DNA from: Micromussa lordhowensis
Taxonomy: Eukaryota > Cnidaria > Anthozoa > Scleractinia > Lobophylliidae
Direction of reading: 5' to 3'
Assembly (NCBI GenBank): GCA_964020085.1
Contig: OZ026607.1
Location: 5,795,779-5,859,778, forward strand
DNA: 64,000 nt
How positions within the stretch are numbered: the stretch's first letter is position 1; each line of letters begins with the position of its first letter. The position numbers were made by a program, and so were the translations under genes. A model generated the notes under the pieces. The model did not search any database. It was not told the DNA's origin and saw only the letters and a list, made by a program, of their open reading frames with translations. Below, piece by piece: positions 12,575 to 26,600 of the stretch.

Positions 12575-15500
12575 ATTGACTGGAACCGCATCGCGCGGCT
12601 ACACAGCCACGTGCTGGCTCATATGAACTCACTAACAGCATCGCGCTGTCACATTAATGCATCCCATCTGGGGCTCGGATTTTTTCCGAGTCTACGTGTC
12701 TCCTAGAATTTACGTAAATTCATATTATGTTCTCATCACTGGGAATTTGGTTAAGACCAGCATTACTTTTTCAAATCCTGAAAATTTTCGTTCAGTATAA
12801 ATAAAGCTTGTGTTACAGCTGTACATGTATATCGAAAACCAACAAAAAAAAAACACAGAAAAACATTATTTATTATAACTATGGTATTTACCAGTTGTGG
12901 CATTGCTGTACTTGAATTTATCCAGATGATAACAAAGTCCTTCTTTGAAAGCCTAGAAGAAAAGAAACAATCAATAAAAAAACTAAACGTTAAAGCAAAG
13001 GGTGTCCTGGAAACTACATGTACATGTAAACAGGTAAAGCCAAAGAGAATATTAAAGGCAGTGACAATAAGGGTAGTGCGAATACAATGATTCTTAGCCT
13101 CAGCTTAAACTAATATCACAGAAAAAAATCAATCCTTGTAGACATAAAAAGTCTATTTTGAATATGACACAAATAACGTCAAGGGGATTCTTATCAAGTA
13201 CATCACCGTTAAAAACAACAACAAAACAAAACAAAATCAGAACAATTTGAAAGATAATCAGTGCATACAGTACAATAACGAACAAGAAACCAACACATTC
13301 TGCTCCTACATGGTACATGTTTGGCACCAAAACCACCATGGACATAAATGTACACTGCACATTACACATTCTACAGCAGGTCTGTGGTTTGAAAGTGGGT
13401 ACCAGTAGTACCTTTACATGTACATCTCCAGCTGGTATAATTAACAATTATTCCACAAACATGCGCTGGGTATGAGATGGTAGATAGCCAACGAGGCGCA
13501 TAGCACCAAGTTGGCTATTAATAATCATCTCATATCCAACAAGTGCGAGGGGAATAATTGTTTTATTAAAAATGCCCCAAAAATAGAGCAATCTAAACTT
13601 AGAAAAATATAAAAACGCCTCAAAAAATTCACGTGTACATGTACGCTTACCATATTCGTAGAGCATGGTATAATGGCTCATAGCCCACGATGGCTAAGCC
13701 AGTGAAAACTCTCCAATTGCATTATACAATGATCCAGTTTTTAATAATATTATAAATGTGTGCTTACATGTAATTAAAGCTGTACATAATGCACCGTAAC
13801 TAGCTCACCAATAGTAACATGTACTGCAAGTGCATTAATCAAAGTTCTGCTCAAACCTTTTCACCGACATAATCATGCAGCATGCGAATGACAGATGCTC
13901 CCTTGCTGTACGAGATGGCATCAAAAATCTCATCAATCTCCCCAGGATGTCCAACAGGGACCTAATTAAACACAAAACAAGGATGATTACAGCACTTGCC
14001 TTGGTAAAATATAGAACAGGTAAAGGGAAGTATACATTGGGTAACTGTCATCTGACCCATGTAGTAAGCTGACATGTCAGCTACATTGTACCCTGAACTT
14101 CATGCAACTTGTAAGATGCACTGGTGGTGTGTCAGCAGTGGATTTGCGTGTCATGTTGCAACTAATCTTCTCTTTGAAATAACACTCGCAATCGACTACT
14201 AACAGGGTTCGTACCCTTTATCAGAAACAAATTTCCAGGTCTTTTCCAGGACTTTTCAAGGACTCAGATTGATTTTTCAAGGGCTCTAAAATTTACATTG
14301 ACCCCTACACTCCTATGATCTTGATGTTAATTCTCCTTACTGCCTTTCATACACTTCATATTTTTTAGCCGAGTTTAACAAATTTCTTGAACTTTCCAGG
14401 ACCAGTGGCCTGCCATAATAAAATTCCAGGACTTTCCAGGTTTTCCAGGACCCGTACGAACCCTGTACTAAGCTACATGTAATGCTGTACATACGGACCC
14501 TCCTTGTGAAATTTTTCTGTTAACCTTTTTTATCATTACTTTACTATGATTAAGCTATAAAAACACTCTGAAAACAAACATGTTATCACCACCAGACTAG
14601 TCTTGTATCGCCTACCTCAATTGGGTGACTTGAAAGTGGACATGAAAGAAATAAAGAGAAAGGAAATGAGACACAAGGTTCTGCAATCAATAGACTACAA
14701 TATTCTAGTCTGTATAGCAGATGTTTCCTTCCCATTTTCCAGGCAGGGAGATCAAGCAAGCGAGCTCTTCATTTTTGAAAGGCCACTCACAGTATTGTTT
14801 TCTTTATTTGCGTGCTCTTAGAGACACCTGCAGGGCAGGCTGGCAATACTGTAATTGTAAATTTTCTAGCTGCCCGTACTAAATTCTATGGCTCTAATGA
14901 ATCTAAATAGGGCCATATTAAGGCTTTAAATCGGCACAGAGAGTCAAAGGGCGACCAAAAATGAACCAAACAACCCGAGCCAAAAAAATTAGGTTGGATT
15001 TTAGGTCGTCAACCTCACCGGGTAGAGCCATAAAGCAACCCAACTTTTTAAGGTCTTAAATTGGGTCTAGTTAATGAGCCTCATATGAAGCAAAGAATAT
15101 TTGGCTGTTATGTGGTTGAAAGTGTTTTGTGCCCGCTGAAGTATCAAGTCATAATGGCTTTCATTTAAATTTGCATTCAGCCGAGTGAGTGTCACAAAAC
15201 AATGCTGCACTGCCCCAGCGCTGCTGAAAGTCGCTACCTGTTCATACACGTAGAGCTATATAAACTCAAGCTACTGTGCATTGTACAGTTGTATATTGCA
15301 ACAGCTGTGTATTACAAAATATAATCCGGATTACATGGTGGAACAAAACGAAAAAGAAAATACCACTTTGGCTGATTGGTTAGTTGAATGAAAGCTCAGC
15401 TTTATATGTAGTTTTTGTACACATTGTACATGTATACCTACCACAAAAGTTTGAGGTCTAGGAAAGTACACATTAAACAAAATGAGTTGGCAGTGCTCCA

Positions 15501-17251
15501 TTTCAAAGTGTCTTTCAAATGACTTCTGACCAGTACTATAATACTGCCACTTTAAAAAATTTTACTCTCATATAATAATTTTCCTGTGTTTTTCGTGAGC
15601 TTATATATTTTTTAGCTTGAAGTGCCAATTTTATCGTATGCATGCAGTGATGCAACCATGATTCGTTTCTCACATTTACATGTACTATTAGTTTTTAACC
15701 GGCTAATAAGCCTTGCCGGTGGCAAGATCTTTGCAAGGTGTACGACCTCTCGGCAATCTCACAATTTGCAAGCTTCTTCTGGATCTACATGTATTGGCTT
15801 TTCATCTTGCCGTTTATCTATAAATGCTTTTGCATCTGTAGACAGCTTTGCTACTCTTCTCGAGCAGGGTATATCCGCCACGGAACCAGTAATTCATAGC
15901 TCAAATTCTTTGTTTGTAGCAAATGATTCCTGGTCACGAATGGTCGCTATGGCAGCGAACAATCCAAGGCCGTGCAAAGACTGGGGTTAGGACGAAAAAT
16001 TGTGTTGTTCTACATGCTGTTAAAATGGCACTTTGGCAAGTAAGTTATCAAGTACATTTATTTGTCTGAACTGTGGTGTTTTGGGGTTTTGGATTAAGTC
16101 CACAATTGAGTGTTCTTAGTGAAATAACCAGGTGAGTTTCATAGCTAACAGTTCATGGAGTTGCTTTTTTGGTGGATTAACGGCTTCTTTCACGCTCGAT
16201 CTTCAGAGAGGCCATTTATGTATTTCACTCCTACTGTAGTTTTTGCCTATATTGATGAATGGAAGATTGTGAGAAAAATAAAATATTGCAACGAATTATC
16301 ATTCGAAAAATACTATGCAATTTCGCGAGGAATGAATTATCGCTCCAAAATTCGCGATGAATTATCATGCACCGTGAATTATTGTTTGAAAACTCGCACA
16401 AAACGGAGCAATAGGAGTCGCGAAAATGCGGGAAAATTTCCTCAAAATATCGTTTCAAGCGAGATTTCTTCGAAAAGCCAAGAAAAGCCAGGAATTTCAC
16501 AGAAATTCGCTTGCATTACTTTAGCACAATACTGTAGCAAAAAAGTAACATAGTAAAGAATGCAGAGCTGATGCCATTCTTTGAGCATGGCAATCCCCGA
16601 CTGTGATTGGGAACTCGGCAATGCATGTAAAACGGCAAATTCAGTTCGCATATCAGGAATACAGTCATTCAGAAATTAACTGTTTAATCCACATGCTGTA
16701 CATGTATATCGTTAGTTCCCTGCAACCAACCTACCTGTTAGTAAGGGCATCTAGTTGCATAGCTCTGGAGAAATCAGTAGTAACAAACTGTGTCCAGATA
16801 TCCCATTCTGGAAAACAGTGATCCACACAAAGATACTCTATCCATGACGCAAAGCCCTCATTTAGCCACAAATGTGTCCACCATTCCTGGAAAATTACAG
16901 CAGTGTCAAAGAGCACTTAGGTTTGAACAAAGGAAATCACAACTGTGGCAGTGTTACTTTGGACTTTGGATATCATTCTGCTCTCTGCAGTTACAGTAGC
17001 ATATACCGGTATATATAAATTTTTTTCTTTCTACTATTTCTTTGTTTCCTCTGGTTTGGATCACATTTTCAGCTGATCTCTTCTCGGTGTTTGAAAATGT
17101 GGTAAAACACATTATCAAGTGTTGATTTCCAGTTTGTACTGCACGGTCTTGGCACCCTAATGTTTATAAACATCGCTACAAACTACTGTACATACCTTAT
17201 CTTTGGTGCTAAACTAAACAATAAGTTATATATGGGTTATTGACCAAGTGT

Positions 17252-17282
<31 letters not shown>

Positions 17283-20200
17283 TTTTTTTGTGTGTTTATG
17301 GACCGAGACGGAGTCAAGGTCCATAAACACGCAAAAAAAAAGAACAAGGCCAATATCAAGCCACCTTGATCAAACAAGCTTGGTCAATAAAGGATTTGTT
17401 ATATGTGCATGGCTTTCAGGGAAATTTTTCTTGAAGGATAAGGCGGGTAGTCCCGAGCGGGCAAGATAGCTCCATCGTGCCCGCTCTGGTAGCCAATTAC
17501 AGCACAGGATTTGATTCATCTTTCCCGCTCATGGAGCTCACGGAGCTAGCCATACAATAAATACATTTATTATATGACTTGCATTTAATTGTAGCTGATA
17601 TAATAATAATAATTATAATAATAATAATAAATTTGCTATTTTATATAGCGCATTGATTGTAAAAATTGATTATAAAATTTGCTATTTTATATAGCGCACT
17701 GATTGGCTAATTCTAGGGCATTATTCTCCCAAGATGTACCCACAAGCCGAATATGGGCCTGCAAAACTAAGCAAAAAGCCATATAAAAAACAACTTATTA
17801 ACCTTGAACGTTCAGTCTTTACAGGAAAATCTCAAACCTCAGTCAATATGGCAAGGTCTCGGTCTGAGATTTTCCAGTAAAGACCTAACTCTCGGTTAAT
17901 AAGAACATTGTACATATAGTATGTTAGTATACTGGTATACATGTACCCATCTGACAATTTTGTTAATTTCACATCATCCAGCTGCACTGTATTCTATGGT
18001 GTAACATGTACATGTATATAAGATTTTCTTCATATTCAATTAGTCAAGAAATGCTACTACAGCTTCCATTTTTTCCCACCCCTCCCCTACTCCAAAAAAA
18101 GTTAAATCTACATGTACTTAACAGAACAGACACTTATCCAGGAGAAGAACCTTCACAGAATTGCTTCAAAGAACACCTACCATGGTTATCTGAAACAAAA
18201 TAAAAAATACTTATATTAAACATGACTTTTTGTTACAGATATCCAAATTTTGGCAAACAAGGCCTGACCTACATGTAGCTGTCAGAAATAAATGGACTCG
18301 ATAAGTAAGAAGTAATGTTACAAAATAACATTCATCTAACACTTACCAAATTTCCAAACCACTGGTGGGCTAGTTCATGTCCTTTGAGGAAGATAAACCA
18401 AAAAGAACCAGTTTTAAACTCACGTACAACTTCAAAACAATTTAAATTCACATTTCATTTTCTACAAGCTGTTGAGTTGAAAGAGGTTACTGTCATCCAC
18501 TGTTCTCATTATAAACATTTCGATTCATTATTTTATTTCCAAGCGACTCAAGTCAAGTACTTGCATAACAGTGCTTTCAATAGGACATATGGCACCCGCC
18601 GGAGCTCCAATGGGTATTCTGTTGAAAGTTGGCGGGTATATTGAAATTCTCCTGAGATTCTCATATTACTCCAACAAGTGCTATTCCGAGGTAGCCACCT
18701 TCTTCAAATCTTATTGAAAGCACAGGCATAATGGTATTTGACAACTAAATGTACATGTACATGGAACAAGAAGAATTTAACTGTTTTACTGTATAACTCA
18801 CCAACAACAAGTCCAACCCACTGTTTAGCTGCAGAAGATGAGTTTTCTGGATCAACAAGAAGGGCGGTTTCCCTTTGAACAAAACACAATGATTATTAAA
18901 CTTATGAATTGCATTGTACTGTCAAGTGGGTGGAAATTATGAACTGCAGCATTAAAGTTATCATTTCGTTTCCACCTGACTCCATAAAAATAAAGGGATG
19001 TGAAGTGCCCGATGTGTGCGTTCCTGGGCAAGACACCTTGAAGTGCTCTCATAGTACAATCTTATTACCACAGGTCATGATCCTTTTGGTCACAGCACCA
19101 AAAAACAAAGACCTCTAGGAAAAATTGGAAGTTAAGCCAGCATTGGTCACTGACAGCAGTTACTCTCTCTATACACAGTCACGTTCTTGTTGCTGAAATT
19201 GAAGGCAGCACACGATCAAACCAGAACCATGATTTTCTGGTTCAACTCTTTATTTTATCCAGAACGTGGTGCATTTGATCAGTCCAGTGACTTAAAACAT
19301 ATTGTTTCTAGGAATATGATTACTCACTGAACTTGTCCCTCTCCACTTTAAGGTGTATGCACAAATGTAAATGGATACCAGAAAACTTACTGCTCAATGG
19401 GGGTATGTAGCCACAGGCTACATGTAGGTTGAAAATCTTATTCAATTACTCATTATCATGACTCACCTATAAGTAACAAGACCCCAGTTTTCCATAGCCC
19501 CTGCAATAAAAAGACAAAAACATCTTTAAAACTGTGAATTAATGAAGTTGTACTTTTTAACACAGAAAATAACATTTTCTTGACAAACAAAGTACAAGTT
19601 ACATTAATGTAATTAATGTTATGCTTCCCTCCTCATTACTCTCACCTGCTGCAAAGTCAGGAATAGCGATGAGGTCCATCTTTGGTAGAGGATAACTGAT
19701 GTTGAAGTACTCTTTATAAAATGGCAGTGTCTTCTGAGCAACCTGTAAATTATATACATGTCAAGAAAATTACTAAGCAGAGGTGCCGACCTATATTAGA
19801 CCAGGGCTCGGAAAAAAAAAAACTTGAATTCCAGCTTGCCCTTCGGACAAGCGGTTCTCAAATGTTGCTTGTCTTGGGCAAGTCCAAGTTTACTTTTTTA
19901 GTTGGCAAACAACTTGCTTGGACACTTGCCCATCAGGCAAGTGAGAGTGAAAAGCTCCATTACTTGCCCAGCAGGCAAATCTACTTGTGCCGGATGACCA
20001 AACAGCACTTTTTTCAAGCCTTGTTTGATGTTCAGGAGGATTAAGGAGTAAAAGAACAAACTAAGGAAAGAAGAAAGACAGCATCGGGGAAACTACATGT
20101 AACATGAAAAAAAAGATAGGGGGAAAGACAATGATACATGTAGAGGGAGATAGGGAAGGGTGGAATTGGTATGTTGAAATAAAAGGGGATGGACATGAGG

Positions 20201-23200
20201 ATTAGCAAGGCAGGGGGGGGGGGGGGTTAAGTGGTGGGTGAGGCAACCAGGAAGCTACGTAAGAAGCCAGGAAACAAGGAAGGTAGGAGGAAACAGGAAA
20301 GCAAGCAAGCAAGCAAGAAAAGAAGGTAAGCCTTTGAGTATTTAAGGTACTACTCGACAGTTAATAATGTTTATAATCATTATTATTTATTTACCTCTAA
20401 GGCAAACTGTCCCTGGACAGCTTTTCCTTTTGGAGTGTAAACTCTGATCGTTACACCATCAGCATCTTTTCCTTCAACAAAGTCAAACTCCCCAACAACA
20501 AATGCCACCAGATATGTAGACATGATGGGTGACTGTGCATACTTCACCACTTTAAGGGAGGCATCATCGGCAACATCTTTCTCTTCTACAACATTCTGTC
20601 ATGTGAGAGAGAATGAGCCAAATTCTCAAGAAAACAAAATAATTTAAATTCTGGCAAGGGGGCATTCCTTTTTCGGTATCAAAAAAAACAAAATATAGAC
20701 TAAGAGTTCACAAACTGAAAGCCTTTTTAAAAAGAAAAGTCTCCGGTCTTTTTTCAAAAATAGAAGTACCAATACTACATGTAGATCTTATAGTCAGTGG
20801 CAAAGAGTTCTATAGAACTGTTGCAGCATGGGTGAAGGCACGACCCCCAAATGTGGAGCAGTTGACTCTGGGGACTGACAGAAGCTGTGAGGACAAGCAA
20901 AGAGAATATTTAGATTTGGTTTTCATAGACAGAAGACCGATAATGTCATCTGGAGCTTGGTTATTTAAATACTTGTAGAAAATCAGAAGCAATTTGAACT
21001 GGACTTTGTAGGGAGCTACACTGTAGTGCAAGCCAACAAAAGCAGACGTGTAAAAAAACCTTTGACTGGACTTCAATTTGGAAGGGTGTAGCAGGGTGCA
21101 ATGAATGCACTAAAAGGTTAAAATCATTTTCACTAGCCCTTAAAATTTTGTCTCTTACAGTACTTCCTTAAATTGGTGGGTATGTGAATGACAAAATCCA
21201 CTAGTCTAACTGCAAAATCCACTAGCCCCGGGTTATCAGACAGGACTTTCTTTGCACACTGTGTATTGAATAAAGGACTTCTGCATAATATAAATTATAC
21301 TTAGAAAACTCTATGAAACATTTTGAATTAAACAAGGCTTGCAGTAAAGGTATTCTGCAGCTTTGGCCTTGAGTTATGTTACAGGTACAAATGCACAATG
21401 TAATTATTTTTCTGACTCAACACTTATAGAATCACTAATTATTACAGTATAGAGCAAATGAGTGAGACTTGATCTAGCTACACATTACTGTACCATGTTT
21501 GACAAAGCAACCCTGTCTTTAGGCACAACCAAAGTGACATCAAACGTGGCTTTGAGGGCAGGCTCATCCCAGCAAGGAAATGCTCGCCGAGCATCTGTAG
21601 GCTGTAAAAGAAAAAGCCAACACATACATGTATACATGTACAGCTAAAATGCATGTTACCAGTAGGTTCTTTATAGACAGTCTGTATAATACTTGTTTGG
21701 TAATCGTATAAGTGTAAGTTGTAAGTGAAAATCCACTCAAGATTGCACAAGCCCTTAGCATTTTCATTCAAAACACAGTCAGGAATCTCAGGAACAAGCT
21801 ATTAATAGTATATTTTTGGAACTTGATCTCTCTACCAGGGAACTTTGCCAGCATACTATATTTTTGGATCTAACAAGCCACAAGCCTAACAAATTTCCAC
21901 AGTTACAATGTGCATGAACCTAAAGTTGACAATTTCCAATAAATTTAAGATGTATTTTAATACAATAATTAAATAGAGGATATTACAAGGGGCCGCGAAG
22001 ATATGAATTTTATTTTCGAGTGGCAAAACAATATTTCACAAACGAGCGCAGCGAGTGAGTAAAATATTGTTTTTTGCCACGAGGCCGAAGGCAGGACGAA
22101 CGCTCCCGAACATTTTCCAAGAATTTCCGAAAATTTCAGAAGATGCCCGAAGATTTCTGAAGATTGCCGAAGACTTTCGAGTAAGACCCGAAGATGTTTC
22201 GATGATACACCAACGAATTTAAGTACAATTTAAGAGACAAACTTGATATCAATGAAATCATCGATAAACTCACGTGTGAGATTATGGAAAATAAACCACT
22301 CGGGTCCCGGATGTATTTTTTATGAATTTTATGAGTGGTATATGTTTCAGTAAAACATCCGTGTCTATATAATAATTATTTTTATCCTTTTAATATACTG
22401 TAAATATTGTACAAATAATGTAAATCATATTTTTCTCCCACTTTATCTCTTTTTACCTCTCTCTTTATTATACCGTACTGTACATGTACTTACTGGTATA
22501 TTAAGGAGAATAGTGAAGTGTTCCTCAAAGGCCTCTTTGGGTAGATTCAGTAACGTTTGCATATTTTTATTGCATGTGCCACGGAATGTACTGTACATAA
22601 ATATATATGTTGCAGGTCAAAATGAAATTCAGGTTAAAATGAAATTCCTTCGTCTCTTAATCCTAATTATTCATAGATCATGAATAATTAGGGTTAGAAG
22701 ACAAAGGAAATTGAGAATCAAACTAGGTTAAAATCATTTTAACCTGAATTTCGTTTTGACCTGCAACATATACATGTACTGCACATACATGTACATTCAA
22801 AATGTTCACTAGTAAGGTGGTTATCATGTACCAGATAGTTTTCTTAGAAAGTATGAAGCCTTATTTGGTGAGAGTGTTTTCCTATAGTATGGAGAAAAAT
22901 ACATGTACAACCTTATCACAGTAAAAGAGAAAATGTGAATTAAGTAAAAAGTCATACTTCAAATTGTGTGACAGCGCAATACTTTTCTTTTCCATCTGTC
23001 CCAGTATATTTACTTCTGTAAAATCCTTTCATTTTATCATTCAACTCGCCAGTGAAGTCCATGGATAGCTGGCCATTTCCCAGGGGGAGGGGTGAGGGGA
23101 AGCGGATTGTTACTGTTTCCTCTTCTTTGTCATAGCTGATTGCAGAAGAATTGACATCTGAATAACAAAAACAACAATCAGTTCTCCTGATAGATGGTTG

Positions 23201-23581
23201 TGACTGTGGATCGTAAAACCACAAGCAAAGTACATGTTTTCACGTGATACAAGGGCCTGTTTACAAGGAGAGAGGGTTACCCTAGCAAGCAGGTTACCCT
23301 AGGACTTGCACATTTCCCCTTGTTTTCTTCGTCGTGTTTACAAGACAGCTAGGATTACCCGGGAAAGGCGGGTTACCCTATCTGCATGCTAGGGTTACCC
23401 TGGCAAACAGGTTAACTTTTTCCCTTTTAAACACTCCAGGTAGGGTTAACCCGCCTACCCATGTTAACTTTCTAATCATTTCCAGACTGTTTGAGTGTGG
23501 CCACACATTAAGTTGTCCCAGGTTGTAGGGTAACCCTACCGGTGAAATTCTGCTTGCAAACCCGGGCTATAGGCGGATTCA

Positions 23582-23613
<32 letters not shown>

Positions 23614-26600
23614 TGCATACGGCTTTGCGTACAGAAGGCAACATGTTACATATGAACTGACTTCAGGCAGCTACTTGTAAACAGCTAGTGAGTACATGGT
23701 GAAATTTTTAGCTCTTTGGGTGTAATATTCAAGGAGAAATTGTCTTCAAAAACTGCAAAATTTCTGGCTGGCAAAAGCGCTTAGTTTTTAAACCCGTGTT
23801 GCACAAAAAGTATTCAATACATCACGCTCATATTCACTGGCAGAGTTAATCGTACTATGACCTTTCAATATTCAGAACTGATTTATTTGAACTCCATCAA
23901 AAACTGAATTGCTTATGCCAATGAGGCAAATATTGTAAACAAGGATTCCCCTATTCACTTGCCCTCCAGCTTGGGTTAACTCACTTGCTAGGGTAACCCT
24001 CCCTCCTTGTAAACAGGCCCTAAGTCTGACCTATCACAAACAACACACAATCCACTAAACCAATCAAAACTCAAAGAAAGTATAACATGTGCAAGCAAGT
24101 CAAGAATTATTTTGTTTTACTTCTGATTGGTTAACTCATTGAAATGAAAAATATAAATTTTTATTATAAAACTGTTATTTACTTGAACCACCAGCAGAGA
24201 AACTTGCAGAGTTGATAACGATATCCAAGCAGTTCATGGTCACCTTGTCTGTTGCACTTTGAACCTATATGATTTACAGCAAGAACAAAGACAGTAATAA
24301 AGGAGTGAAATTACATGTAAATGTTACAATCACCCTTAATGAATTCCTAGTACAGTACATACATACATGTACATGTATATTATTATACATAAATGTAATT
24401 ATCCCACAAGAGCTAAAACATCATACCGGTTACTGAAACCAAGAACCGAAGTAATGAGAACATTCTTCTATTCTACCATAAAAGACCTCAATGCTATTAA
24501 CTTACATCCAACGGCCTTTTTTAACTCGATGAAAACTACTCTGATTAATAACACTGCCCTAATTTATGGTAGATAATTTTAAAGTTAAAAGCTTTTCTGA
24601 TTTTTAAAATTTTTAATATTATAATATTGTTCATATCTTTGTACATAGATTCTCCTTTTTACTTATCTATAGGCTTTTTATCTTAATTGTTGTAATTTTT
24701 ATTCAATAGTTTTGTTTTTAGAGGGCCACTAGGGAGAATACTTTTATAGTAAAAGGTGTTACCCTCTTTACATTGTAAATAAAGGTTATTAATATTATTT
24801 TAATCCACAGTGCATTTAAATGTACTTGTAACTCACACAAAAGTCAAACACATGCCCAAATTTAATAACAAGATTGTAATGCACTTATCAACTGAAATCC
24901 CGACCCCCCCCCCCCTCTCACCCCAGGCCAAGGCGGGGGAATGTGGGGTTTTTTTATGGCATTTGAAGGCACGGTTTGCCCGTGGGGGGTGGGGGATTTC
25001 TCAGAATTTGCATTTACATTTACACATTCATCGAGGTGAGCGAGGTGGGATTTGACTCGTGCCTAGTTTCCTCACGGCAATTTCTTCACGTGGTCACTGG
25101 TGTCGCTCGTGGCTCGCTGGATTTCGTGCAGTTGTTTGGTTCGACATCTGGTTTTGAATGGTAAGTTTCCTAATTGAAGGGGTGAGTGCAACACCATGCT
25201 AAGTGACTATTTGGCTGAAAAAAAAATGTTCGCGAAAGGTCCTGAATTTTGGCATGTGGGTTCCGTTTTAGCTGAGAAACATTGCTCTGAATTTTTTTTC
25301 GCTGGGTTGCTCTTCGTTGTTGAGATATTACGTATGCAAACAACCCTCAGTTTTCCAAGCGGCATCTTTTGGAGATCTATTGTAAAAGGAAAAACAAAAG
25401 AAACCTTTTGTTTCGCTAATGGATCAAGTGACTATAACACAATCGTTTTTCACTGCTGCTTCGTTAGCTCAAGTGGATAACGCGCTGAACGGAGCTGATT
25501 CGAATTTGTTTTGTCGTGACACTCGAGGGTTCAATTCGAGGTCGGTGAAATGTTCTCTTTTTTGTTCTGTTTTTCTTCTTCTTTCAAAACCCTTCTTCGT
25601 GTCTTTGTAATTGAATTGCAGTTTTGACCGGTAAGGATCTGGATATGTTTTTTTTAAAGCTGCCATTGTGACGTTGGCTTTTGGCGTGCAAAGCATCGAT
25701 TACTTTGATAACACAAATTCAGAGCTTACCTGTTAATTAAGCAGTGTTTGCTGGTTATTTCCACCGATATTCGAAGCTTATTTGAGGAATATTTGCGACC
25801 GCCTGGTAGGAGATTTGGCATCATTAAGCCTTTGATCCTCGATGAAAGTCACAAGCATGCCTCAAAGAACCGAGGCGTGTTTTTGTTCCGAGATGGCTAA
25901 AGTCCGCCGTTAACTTAGCCACTGAAGAACAAGTGAGCCAGGTGGTAGAGTCTAGAAATGATTCTTCTTCCAAAACAAAGCATCCGTCGCGGACTTAAAG
26001 CTCATTTGCTAAACTTCGGCATGTGTCAGTATTGGAAATTAGAACTGCTTTCTAGACTCTTAATATTTTCTTGAAATGGGCGGCCTTAACATCCTCCGCT
26101 GCAAAAATTCCTGGGATATCCCATATTAATCTTTCATACGTATACGTATCGTGTGTGCTAGCGTGATGCGTGACTCAGACACGGCCGGGAAGGAACTGGC
26201 GAGAGAGGCTAGGCAGCAAAGTCGAAGACCTTCGATCTAAGCCATTTTTACGGGCCAAAGAGAAATCGCAGGTCGGTTAAATTCGCAAGCAAGCGTTCCG
26301 TGAGTGTGTATCGTGGTTTTCCAAGCAGATGTGCTTTGAATTGCAATAGAATCGATCCCGCCGCGAAGAAAAAAGACAGACAACGCCTGATCGCAGGTTT
26401 AACTATAGCAAGAAGAAAACTTCAGCTCAAATGTAAGTTTTGCTTTGTATTTCAGCCTTCCTTTGCTGATAAATTTTATGTTTCATGGGCTTTTTTTCTG
26501 CATGAGCAGCGTGTTAGCTTAAGGCTTGCTCTTTCTGTGTTGTCAGATATAATCATTTCCCGGAACGAGCTGAGTTTTTATTTTATTCATTTCTTTATTT

